From Protopterus annectens (taxonomy: Eukaryota; Chordata; Ceratodontiformes; Protopteridae), in NCBI RefSeq assembly GCF_019279795.1, contig NC_056744.1, positions 1,503,271,117 through 1,503,335,116 on the forward strand: a DNA stretch of 64,000 bases. Reading direction: 5' to 3'. The notes beneath the pieces were generated by a model. It saw only the letters and a program-made list of their open reading frames with translations, searched no databases and was not told the origin of the DNA. This document shows positions 53,411-62,888 of this stretch, piece after piece. The translations under genes and the position numbers were made by a program. Each line of letters begins with the position of its first letter. The first letter of the stretch is position 1.

Positions 53411-54723
53411 ATCCACCTAAGTGGTACACTGCCTTGCTGACAGTTGGGGAAATGCAGATTTGTAAACATATTTGAACCTCAGTAGATTCCTGGCTTGCAC
53501 AAGAGATATTGGAAGACATATACAATGATAAAAAGAAACTAGGCCATTCCTTATTTACAGTTCTTGATTAACTCTCTTACACTATCTCTCATACATCCAA
53601 TTCTAGCTTGTGCACTTTGTTGTCTTTCATACTTCAAATTCTGGCTTGTGCTCTTTGTTATCAAAGTCGAAGTGCTATCAATTTTGAGAACTGTCTGACT
53701 GGGCCCAGGCCTGTAGTGCAGCTCTCCAGAGGTATAGATGTGACCTTTCTGATGATCTATTTGCCTTGGGTATGTCTGGATTCCAACTTTTAATTAACTT
53801 TACCTCTTCATGACCTGAAAATGGGTACATTGTTATTTCAGTGCTCATAATGTCACTTATCATTGTGTTAGAGAGAAGGCAGTAATCAGGCCTACTTCTA
53901 TCCTCTCCAAAGCAAGTAGCAAAGGTATCAATTTTAAAGGCTCTAGCCTTCCTGAAAGTAGCTTTTGAGCCATGATGTCTCTCTCAGCCATGGGATTTGT
54001 GTAATCTATAACTGAATTTAACACACTGATGTCACCTTCTATCACTGTTGGATCTTGTTGTGGATGAAAGTGGTAAGTCTAATTCTAATTTGGAATCCAC
54101 ACATTCTCAAGGCAAATAGATTATACAAGTTGTATCCTCTTATTAATGCAGACACGAAAATGTTTATCAGGGAAGTACAGAGCCTCCTACTTTGTAATCC
54201 CACACATTCTGTGATGATATTTACTTGTTCAGAGTCATTTAAATTCGGCCTTAAATATATTTACATAGTGCCAAATTATTTGACTCAGTGGATAGATTCA
54301 TTAATGATTTTGAAGTACATCTGACTTTTGAACGATTTAATGTACTTCACTTTAAGAGTAAAGAAGCACTACAGAAAGTTTGAGACTGCTAAATGAGGTC
54401 TCATCCGAAAGGTCACTTCTATACCTCTGGAGAGCTGCATTACAGACCTGGGTCCAGTCAGACAGTTCTCAAAATTGGTAACACTTCGACTTTGATAACA
54501 AAGAATACAAGTTAGAATTTGAAGTATGAGAGACAGCAAAGAGTACAGGCTAGAACTCGATGTATGTGAGGTAGTGTAAGAGAGTAACTCAAGAGCTATT
54601 AATAAGGCATGGGCTAGTTTCTTCCCGTATCTGTCGTGCAGGCCAGGAATCTACTGAGGTTCAAATATGTTTACAAATCTGCATTTCCCCAACTGTCAGC
54701 AAAGCAGTGTACCCCCCCCCCCA

Positions 54724-54808
<85 letters not shown>
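54724..54808. repeat. (CA)n microsatellite
   Basis: About 42 CA units after a C run; not coding. Confidence 0.95.
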
Positions 54809-54809
<1 letters not shown>

Positions 54810-55465
54810 GAAGTGTTAGCTGTATTAGCTGTTTTGTACAGCATGCTTTCTGGGTAAGTCCCAGGGACAGTTTGTCAGACAGTCTTTAGAAGTTATTAAA
54901 GGCTCAGCTGTCCTTTATTTTTGTAAGCCTTTTTAATGCTATTAAATACTGAAAAAAAAGTTCATGATGAAGCCTTGAATCACAAACTTTTTTTAGTCTT
55001 TAAAAACAGAAAAAAGTTCAGGATGAAAGAGCTGTGAATCACTGTGATCACTGAACCAGGTAAGGATCACAAATTGATTAGTAACTGTAGAACCATCTCT
55101 GTGATTAACACTGAAACCAAACATTTGTCTTAAGGTTGTAGCAGATAGACTTCATAAGGTCATTCATCCTTATTTCATCCTCTGCAGGCTGGCTTTGTAA
55201 AACAGTAATTTAATACTGTGCTTTTATTCATGCAAGCTGTTAGCCACAGCTGGTTGCTTACATCACCCATTTTAGTTGACACTGAAAAAGCTTTAGATAC
55301 TATCTGTAGGCCTCCCTGAAAAAAAATTGTTTTTCCTTGGATTTCATAAAGAATGTCCACGCTCTGATTCCCCTTTTGCAAGGATTTGAACAGGTGACAT
55401 ATTTTCATCACCCTTTTACCTTGGAAACTTTGCCAGGCAGTGGTGTCCCTCACCCATCCTCTAAT

Positions 55466-55640
55466 AGGATCATAGGAAGTTACAAGGCTATTGGCCCTGA
55501 GGCTTTTAAAATCCTAACCAAGCATTTAACTCCTGTTCCAACATGTCAGCACCCTTTGCCACTGTCCAGCAGGGACACAGGTGGAATCCCAGGGGTGTGT
55601 GTTTCTGTTCCCCATCCAGTTATCCAGGTTGCGCTTAAAA
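55466..55640 (-). mobile_element. CR1-like LINE 3' tail fragment
   Basis: Minus strand: GGGATTCCACCTGTGTCCCT and GCTGGACAGTGGC match the end of ORF2 (SLLDxG) at 34670-34700; GGTTAGGATTTTAAAAGCCT and CAATAGCCTTGTAACTTCCT match the LINE 3' tail. A 175-bp 5'-truncated insertion in the L1 relic. Confidence 0.6.
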
Positions 55641-55742
55641 AGGTTATAGGATCATAGGAAAAATAATCACCCCTACCAAGTCTCGAACCCAGAACCCTCT
55701 GAACTACAGCATAGTGTATTAGCCCACTAGGTCAACTCAGTT
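55641..55742 (-). mobile_element. tRNA-derived SINE head
   Basis: Minus strand: GACCTAGTGGGCTAATACAC (A box region) and GGGTTCGAGACTTGG (B box), then a short end CCTATGATCCTATAACC like the CR1 terminal repeat. It adjoins the CR1 tail fragment, so the two may be one composite insertion. Confidence 0.5.
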
Positions 55743-57237
55743 TTTCCTGTTAGTCATTGACATTGTTAATTTGGAACAGCACAAGTCCCCATGGTTGAGA
55801 GCTAATGGGACTTGGGAGCAAGAATAGTCATTTATGCTGATGATTGTTTCTTGTTAACTGAGAACCCTGAGGCAGATATCCCTACCTTTGTAGATGTGTT
55901 ATCAGCATTTCTCTCATCCTTAGGTCTTAAGGTCAATATTGGTATAACTGAATTGTTTCGGGTTAATAGGACATTCTTAGAACTCAGTGAAAGTGACTGT
56001 CTCCCTATCACATGATGGAAAGTGTCCCTAGTGTATTTAGCTGTATGGCCAAGTATCTAGAAATGGTGAATTTGAACTTGAAATCTCTTGGAAAGCATGT
56101 GTGTCGTAGTCCACTCCTGGACTAAAGTTCAGCTCTCCTGGTGGAGTAGGGCCTTCTCCCTTCAGCTGGTGCTTTCCCCTATATTTATTATATATTTGGG
56201 CATCTATTTTACCCCTACAATGTGCAGTTGGCATAAGAAAATGAAGTGTTTGATGATTCAGTTCATCTAGGATGGCAGACGACAATGTATACTGAACACA
56301 GCCCTTTTCTTCAAGGGGCTGTAGAGGGGTAGGACTAGCCTGTGTTTGTTTTGTGGCAGAAGCAAAAATGTGGTACCCTTACTTGGCACCATCAGATTAC
56401 TCTACCCCTTTATGGGCTATTTTGGAAGCTGGGTTACTTCAGAGTTCAACACACAATGTTATTGCTTCTTACTGAAAAAGCATCCCTTAATACCTCTAAG
56501 GCTGATTCACATTAGACACTGTGAACAGGGCCATCAGAAAGCTTTACCACTGTCACCCCTGTATGGATATTTGGAGCACGAAAGTCCCACTTTGGGGAAG
56601 AACAACACCTAAAGGTTAATGGTAAACTTGTTTTGTGGGGGAGGGCCTGGATAGAGCATCTTGTAGATTGTAGTAAGGTAGACCCCAGCTTTGAGACATT
56701 CGCTCACCTTCAGCATGCTTACAGTCTTCCTTCTGCGGGCTTTTGGAAGTATCTGAATTGTGACTTTGTGTTTATCATGCTCTGTAATGAGCCTGCTTGA
56801 CTGTTCAGTATGTTATATTTAAGTAAGCAGTGGCTGGTTCTCAAAACTTTAGAAGGACCACACACAAGTTAGTCTTCTCATACTTACCTGGTGTTTCTAA
56901 ATTAGGTTTGGATAAGACTGTGGGGATGTTGTATGACTTTGTTTTGCTTGGCCTGTGACTCAGACCAGCTCCTTGGAATGGATTAATTGTCTCCACAGGT
57001 TAGACAGAGCAGCTAGACTTTTGATACATCAGTTAAAATTGTTTTTAAGGGCTAATGGGCTCCAGCTCATATGGCACAGAGAAGGTATAGTAATTCAAGC
57101 AGCTGCCTGGTCTGTCCATGGAACTAGCATGTGAAGCTCACACGTTTTGGGAGAAACAAGGAGAATTATTGCAGATTTTATATTTATAATCCTTAATCTT
57201 AAATTATGTTAATGGATGCTGTTTGAATATTAGAATA

Positions 57238-57240
57238 CTA

Positions 57241-57304
<64 letters not shown>

Positions 57305-57322
57305 GTGTGTGTGTATAGATAG

Positions 57323-57361
<39 letters not shown>

Positions 57362-57372
57362 ATGTATACACA
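57238..57372. repeat. (TA)n / (TG)n compound microsatellite
   Basis: A long TA tract with embedded TG and CA units. It separates the L1 relic from copy A7. Confidence 0.93.
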
Positions 57373-57447
57373 CACGTGACTCTTTCTTGTCTGGAACCAC
57401 TATTTTTAACTTTGGCTAGTGTGGGAGCTTATTTGATGTAGAAATGT

Positions 57448-57640
57448 ACTGATGTTATGCAGTCCAATCTCACCTACACTCTTACTCATGGGTTCAGAGC
57501 CGAACCTCAGCTCCGACTCGGCCATACTATAGCTCGAAGTCTTTCAATTGGCTGGGCTAAGAGGTATCCCATGCTGCACTGCTCCCTTTCCCCAGATCTT
57601 GTTTGCCACTCTAGCTCAGACGTGGTCTCGCTCTTGGCTG
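57448..57640 (+). repeat. A7 left inverted terminal repeat
   Basis: Aligns with the A3 left repeat and with the complement of the A6 right repeat. Start estimated to within about 10 bp because no ICR of this copy is available. Confidence 0.65.
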
Positions 57641-57997
57641 TGGCCAAGTATAATTTTTGGTCTTTTCATTGAGATATTCTTGTTTCAAAAGCTATTTTCA
57701 TAGCTGTGTGTGTGTGCTGGTTTTGTAAACTTGTGCACGTTTTTTCTCGTAGTCTTGTTCTATTTCTTGGTGTCCCGTTAGCTGTTTCCCAATGGGCTAG
57801 GCCCGTTTCAGTTAGAGGACCTAGTCCGTCCCTGTTTCTCTTTTCCCTTCTGTGTTTCTTGTTTGTTAGGTACCTATCCCTACGGGCTAGGGCCATTTAA
57901 GTTAGAGAACCTAGTCCTTCCCCTGTTCCTGTTAGGACCGTTTGAGTTAGAGGTCCTTTTTGTGGTGTCTGTTGTGTTCTGTTAGTTCCCGCGCTTT

Positions 57998-60190
57998 GTG
58001 GCTTCTGTGTTAACAGTTGGTGGTTTCCAGTTTCCTACTACTATATCTAAGGATACAAAAAAGCATAAGCCCTCGGGCTTTAAAAAATGTACTAAATGTG
58101 GTTACAAAATGTCAATTACTGATGGGCACTCTGTGTGCGTTTATTGTCTGGGGGTGATTCACCTTCAGGAATCTTGTACGTTCTGCCATGCATTTAGCCC
58201 ACGTGTTCTTCAGGAGAGGAAGAACAAACTAATTTTGAAAGGACTTCTGAAGCCCTCCTTCGAGGAGGATTTGGAGAGGGCTTCTAGCTCTAAGTCCTCT
58301 TCCTCTAAAAGTAAAATTTCCAAGGCAAAAAAGCGTTCTGTGGCTCCATCAGTATCCTCGGAGCCTCTGGAGAAAGTTGCAAAATCTACTGGGACATCCG
58401 AGGCTCCACTGTCCTTGGTGCCAAAGGAAATTAGTGAATTGACGGAACCTGCCTCGGCTCCAAGTCCCTCAGAGCCGGTTATGGAGATGCTAGTTTGGAA
58501 CCGGTCTCCAATTGTTAGGCCGGTTTCTCCTCCTCGCAGGTCTCCTTCGGAGAGGAGGTCTAGATCTCCCTCCTTATCTTCTAGGTCCTCCAGGACCCTC
58601 TCTGATGTGGATGTAGACAGAGTGGTGCAGAGACTGCTGCAATCACTGGTACTGTGTAAATTGTTTTTGGCTCCAGCCCAGTCGGCTCCGGAGCCTGTCA
58701 CCCAGCCTGTGTCGATAGTTCCTCATCCGAGCGAATCTCAGCCTTTGGAGCCAGAGTGGTCGGCGCTGTCTGATGCCTCTAGGTCAGCTCCAATAGCCCA
58801 TCCTAGCTTATTGGCTCTGGTCCTGTCGGCTCCGTCCATGGGGTTTCAGGACTCATGGTTCCTTGGTCAGACCCAAAGGGGAGGTCTCGGGACACTTTTC
58901 GGCTCCTAGCCTCCCTCTCGGTGCTTCGGCTCGGGTGAGCCTGACCCTTGCTTTGGCTCCGGACCTTGTCCCTTCTGCTCTGAGGTATTCCACGGCTGGT
59001 CGATCTTCGGAGCTGGGGGGACCAGCTTTCGAGGTCATGCGGAGCGTACTGGCCAGGTCCTCAGCGGCATCTTTTGGCACTGACACTCTGTTCCCTCCAG
59101 CTCTAGTACCAGTCTCTGATCGCCCTCTATCTTTGGATAGCGGAGACACAAGGCCTCAGGATACCTCCATGAGTGGTCCCCATGTTTTTGAGGGCCCCTC
59201 AGAGTTTTTGCCTGAGGAGCCACCCAGAAAAAGAACATGCAAGAGGAAGCACATAGACTCCCAAGACGAGTCCCTCATGTCAGACACCAACCTCGAGGAA
59301 TCGGAGGGGTCCCCCAAGTCATCCTTTGAGGATATCGCTTTCTCTGATATCCTAGAAATTTTGAAGCAGAGGAGCGACTGGCCCTCCAAACTCCCCTCCG
59401 AGGAGGAGTCGGTGTCCTGAAGGCCTTTGGGGCTCAGCCGTCCGCCTCCTGGGTCTCTCCACCCTTCGACGAACTCTTGGATCTGGCTTGTCGAAGGGTG
59501 TGGGAAACCCCTGACTCTGTGGAACCAGTCCCCAGGAGACCCAACAAATTCCTGTCCGCCCCCTCTGACAAAGAGTTTCTATCGAAGGGTGTTCCTGTAG
59601 ATGCCATGGTGGTGGCAGCGGCCACCAAGAAGGAACTGGCTGAGACTTTATCTACCGTCCATCCCCCTAACAAGGAGTCTAGGATCGTGGACCAGTATGG
59701 GAAGCGTATGTTTTCTTCAGCGGCCTTTACCCTGCGGTCACTGAATTACTTATCACATTTTACATGGCTACAAAGAGATCTCCTGAAAGAGCTTAGAGAT
59801 ACCCTGCAGGGTAACGTTTCTGACGCAGTGGCTCAGAAAGTCAACGCTCATATGTCTACACTAAATTCTATTGCTAACTCCTCCATGAGGCTGATCTCTT
59901 AGCAGCCGAAGGAGCGGGTAGGGCAGCGAGTTCGGGAGTTGCTCTTCGGAGACGCTCCTGGATGCGCTTCTGTAATTTCACATAGGCCTTCAGGTCTACA
60001 TTCACCAATGCCCTGTTTGATGATTCCTCATTATTCGGAACCAAGGTGAAAGACACTCTCACTAGGTGCTTGCAAGAGGAAAAAACTCTGTCTGCTGTGG
60101 GAGTCCGTTTTTCCATCCCTTCTAGGCCTTATCCCAAGTCCCAGAAGAGTGGGAAAATGTGGTTCAAAAAATCTCAGAGGTTTTTTTCAT
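57998..60190 (+). pseudogene. DIRS-A gag (A7), frameshifted
   Basis: The Cys/His cluster KKCTKCGYKMS, HSVCVYCLG, CTFCHAF is followed by LQERKNKLILKGLLKPSFEEDLE and a long Ser-rich linker, open to 58909 (the frame opens at a GTG; no good ATG nearby). The next frame covers PRKRTCKRKHIDSQDESLMSDTNLEESEGSPKSS (59220-59320) and then 59477-59902 gives PDSVEPVPRRPNKFLSAPSDKEF, VDAMVVAAATKKELAETLS and DQYGKRMFSSAAFTLRSLNYL. The C-terminal block (TNALFDDSSLFGTKVKDTL) is near 60005-60060. At least three lesions. Confidence 0.8.
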
Positions 60191-60319
60191 GACGCGCAAG
60201 GTGATTTCCCCCTCCAGAGGCAGGAGAGGGGGTGGTAACTCAGGTAGACACCACCTTAGAGGCAGAGGAGGCCCGCATAACCAGGGAGACCGAGATTCCT
60301 TTCGTGGTTCTCCCTACCA

Positions 60320-60840
60320 GTGCTCCTGATGGGAGGCTCGACTGTGCATTTCCGGAGCCATCGGGGTCGCATTTCACTATACCCAGAGGCCTGGCAAGGT
60401 ATCACCCAGGACCAGTGGGTATTAAGAATAGTTACTGGAGGATCTCACATTCTCTTCTCTTCAACTCTCCCTCTGATCAAAAGAATCCCAGATGTTCCAC
60501 CCAATCAAAGGGATTCCGTAGCTTCAGAGGTTTTAAAGCTGTTAGAAAAAGGAGCCATCCAGCATGTCCCCTCAGACCAGATCAGATTAGGGACTTACTC
60601 CAGATTCTTTTTGGTCCCAAAAAGAACAGGGGACCTGAGACCTATTTTGGATCTCAGCCGATTGAACCTCCATGTAAAGAAGTCAAAGTTCCAAATGGTC
60701 ATGTTGCAGTCAATTCTCCCATTGTTGAGAAAAGAAGTGTGGATGTGCTCCATCGACCTCAAGGATACTTACTACCATATAAAAATGGGCAGGGCATCCA
60801 GAAGTCATCTATGCTTCCGTCTAGGAGACAGTCATTTTAA
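60320..60840 (+). pseudogene. DIRS-A reverse transcriptase, N-terminal part (A7), cut by B2
   Basis: Open in one frame to the junction: RISLYPEAWQGITQDQWVLR, IPDVPPNQRDSVASEV, YSRFFLVPKRTGDLRPILD, MVMLQSILPLLRKE, CSIDLKDTYYHIKMGRASRSHLCFRLGDSHF. The first catalytic Asp is present; the YLDD box would lie beyond B2. Few lesions, so A7 may be one of the younger A copies. Confidence 0.82.
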
Positions 60841-61060
60841 GATGTTCTTCGTTCCACATTGCTGCAGTCCTAACTATTGGGTAGTCCGCTGTCCAGTCGG
60901 CCCGAATACCAAAGTATATGGCTGACGTCGGTCAAGGCGCATTAGACTGACGTCAGTACGTCAGGGTACTAATGCGCATGACCGACGTCATATCCTCAGT
61001 CTTTTTGCCGTGGTCCGATGCAGAAGCAGTTTTGCAAGTGCAGGTTGGCGTTCTGAAATT
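60841..61060 (+). repeat. B2 left inverted terminal repeat with long hairpin
   Basis: Within it, 60922-60945 pairs with 60969-60990 (about 21 of 22 bases), and the loop holds a second palindrome TGACGTCA. The B1 left repeat shares the outer end but not the hairpin. Confidence 0.75.
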
Positions 61061-61151
61061 TTCTGAAGTCGGAGTTTCAGACCGAATCAAAGTTGGCTAA
61101 GTACCCCGTTGGGGAACGTTTTGGTTTTTTCTTGCCTCAGTATTTAACCGG

Positions 61152-62888
61152 ATGTCAGAAAAAGTGAATAACTGTATTTCTTGTGGGAAACAGATACCTC
61201 ATAGGGATTACCATACTTTGTGTATACCTTGTTTAGGGCCTGAGCACGACGTTGTTGGATGCCGCTCTTGTGCTAGATTTAACAAACGCACTATTAAGAG
61301 AAGGTTAGACTGTGCCAGGTTAGTGTTTGGGAAGCGTTGTAATTATAAAATGCCGTCGGATGCTCCAACGCCCGCTTCATCCAAGAAGCGCAAGGATAAA
61401 ACTGCAAAGCCTAGGGTTGATCAACCGGCAGTCCCGGACGTCGGTTCTTTAGAAGGCTCAGTGGAGTCAGAGGTTTTGCCAAGAGTTTCTTTGGAGTCTC
61501 AGGCAGAGACTTTACTGTTACAGGATGTGCCCTCTCAGGAGGTAGGCCAGGCTGAGGGGGCCTCTCAGGTAACTGTTCTTCCCTCTCTTCCCAAGGTAGT
61601 TAGAGCCTCTCCTTCTGTTTCCAAAACTTCTTTGAGAGGTAGGCCAAGTTTAGCTTCAGTGGGGGCTTCTCCTAGCACTTCAGGTTCTGTGCCTAAGAAA
61701 CATATGCTTAAAATGGCAGAAGATTTGATTACTATGATTAGAGGTTCTATGCCCCCTCCTGATAAGAGGCCTAGGGTGGAACCTGAGTTTGAGAGTTTGG
61801 AACAGTGTTCAGAGGCTTCGGAGTCTTCTGCGGAAGACTTGCAGGAGTATCCTCCTTATTCTGATTCTGATGTGGATGATTCCACTCCTACAGCTTCTCC
61901 TCCTGAGGATTTCTCATTTTCAGAGACTCTGCATTCCATGCGGGAGCACTTTAAATGGGAAGGCCAAGATTACTCTGATTCTAGGAAAAGGCTTAGGGAA
62001 TTCTTGTTTTTACCCCAGCATAGGCCCTTAGCTATACCTCCTGTGTTGAATGTGGTAGAAGATGTTTTTGCAGAGGCTTCCTTGAACCCTGATTCCTTGC
62101 CTCCTGCTCCTGTTAAACCTGATAGGTACTATAGGGTGCCTGAAGCTCATAAGTATCTTTTTAAGAGTCCTAGGGCAGACCCGGAAACTGTTTCTCAGGG
62201 ACCTAAAGGTGTTAAGGCCTCTGTTGTTAAAAACCCTATTCCCACTGATAAAGAGGCAAGGGCTTTGGATAGATGGGGAAAGAAAGTGTATACTTCTTCC
62301 ACTTTAGCCATGAGGGCGTTGAATTGTCAGTTTCACATGCTAAAATATCAAAATTATCTCCTTTCACAATTGAAATCTAAGGTGGATGCTTTGGCGGAAG
62401 GTATTGAGTGTAAAGAGTTGCTGGATTTAGTTCATGTGTCTGAACAAGTGGGTAAGCATTCTTTGCAATGTGGTTTTGATGCTGTACAGGCCTCCTCGAG
62501 GGTGGCTGCCACTAGTTCTGTTCTTCGCAGGCATGCCTGGTTGAGGGATCAGAATTTAGCTGAGCATGTTAAGACAAGGATTTTGGATGCTCCTTTACAG
62601 TCTGATGTGTTGTTTGGTTCGCCTGTGGAAGCAGTTTTAAAGAAAATGGAGGACAAAGCTAAGTCTATGCAAACTGTTAAAGATTTTTTGCAGGTGCAGC
62701 CACCGAGGTTTAGTAGAAATTGGCCTACTAAGGGTTGGACATATCCTGCTTATGATTCCCAGTCTAGGGGTAGGTCTAGACGTGGTAGGGGCAGAGCTCA
62801 AGGTTCTTTTAGGCCTAGAACAGGGAGTTCACCTGCTCAGACTTCTGGTGAGGGCAGGGGTCAGTCCTTTCGTAAACAGACCCAATGA
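61152..62888 (+). CDS. DIRS-B gag (B2), intact 578-codon frame
   Basis: Starts at ATG 61152, matching the B1 gag start. Cys/His cluster at C8, C11, H21, C24, C27, H32, C37, C40. A Lys-rich patch (KKRKDKTAK), a Ser/Pro linker, an acidic stretch (PPYSDSDVDDSTPTASPPED), the conserved core (FSFSETLHSMREHFKWE, FLFLPQHRPLAIPPVL, YYRVPEAHKYLFKSP, LDRWGKKVYTSSTLAMRALN) and an Arg/Gly-rich tail (SRGRSRRGRGRAQGS) that likely binds nucleic acid. No stop or shift; the best preserved ORF in the window. The B1 homologue lost the RG-rich tail by frameshift. Confidence 0.88.
   Translation: MSEKVNNCISCGKQIPHRDYHTLCIPCLGPEHDVVGCRSCARFNKRTIKRRLDCARLVFGKRCNYKMPSDAPTPASSKKRKDKTAKPRVDQPAVPDVGSLEGSVESEVLPRVSLESQAETLLLQDVPSQEVGQAEGASQVTVLPSLPKVVRASPSVSKTSLRGRPSLASVGASPSTSGSVPKKHMLKMAEDLITMIRGSMPPPDKRPRVEPEFESLEQCSEASESSAEDLQEYPPYSDSDVDDSTPTASPPEDFSFSETLHSMREHFKWEGQDYSDSRKRLREFLFLPQHRPLAIPPVLNVVEDVFAEASLNPDSLPPAPVKPDRYYRVPEAHKYLFKSPRADPETVSQGPKGVKASVVKNPIPTDKEARALDRWGKKVYTSSTLAMRALNCQFHMLKYQNYLLSQLKSKVDALAEGIECKELLDLVHVSEQVGKHSLQCGFDAVQASSRVAATSSVLRRHAWLRDQNLAEHVKTRILDAPLQSDVLFGSPVEAVLKKMEDKAKSMQTVKDFLQVQPPRFSRNWPTKGWTYPAYDSQSRGRSRRGRGRAQGSFRPRTGSSPAQTSGEGRGQSFRKQTQ

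Larger units (their letters stand above)
53291..54912. repeat. Large imperfect palindrome, arms about 0.5 kb
   Basis: The left arm (53291-53790) matches the right arm (54395-54912) in reverse complement: GGCCTGTAGTGCAGCTCTCC against 54420-54455, AATCTGCATTTCCCCAACTG at 54680 against 53447, GTAAACATATTTGAACCTCAG at 53462 against 54655. An inner pair (CTATTTGCCTTGGGTATG at 53758 and its complement at 54105) extends the symmetry. A G20 run (53391) in the left arm sits opposite a C run plus (CA)n in the right arm. No transposase frame found; could be a foldback element or an inverted duplication. Confidence 0.75.
55030..56620 (+). pseudogene. L1-like reverse transcriptase remnant
   Basis: Fragments in order: CRTISVINTETK (PISL-N-D-K block, 55090), VVADRLHKVIHP (55138), LVDTEKALDTI (SLDAEKAFD block, 55275), an RGTRQGCPLS-like block decayed near 55430-55455, IVIYADDCFLLTENPEADIP (catalytic YADD near 55835), VLSAFLSSLGLKVNIGITE (55895) and a YLGIYFTP, IQFIWDGRRR C-terminal part (56195-56280). 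Stops and frame changes throughout. YADD is retained. Confidence 0.65.
54995..57150 (+). mobile_element. L1-like LINE relic (L1/Tx1 group)
   Basis: Protein remnants match L1-group RTs, interrupted at 55466-55742 by a CR1 tail and a SINE head. No 5' UTR, ORF1 or poly-A end is identifiable, so the boundaries are approximate. Confidence 0.55.
57448..60840 (+). mobile_element. DIRS-A retrotransposon copy A7, 5' half
   Basis: Left repeat 57448-57640 (CAATCTCACCTACACTCTTA, AGAGCCGAACCTCAGCTCCG), leader with three GGACCTAGTCC-type repeats shared with A6, gag and the first part of RT. Ended by B2 at 60841; the 3' half may lie beyond B2, outside the window. Confidence 0.8.

Noticed and set aside
54636-54889. 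His-Thr repeat open frames
   Set aside because: Translation of the (CA)n microsatellite inside the palindrome arm.
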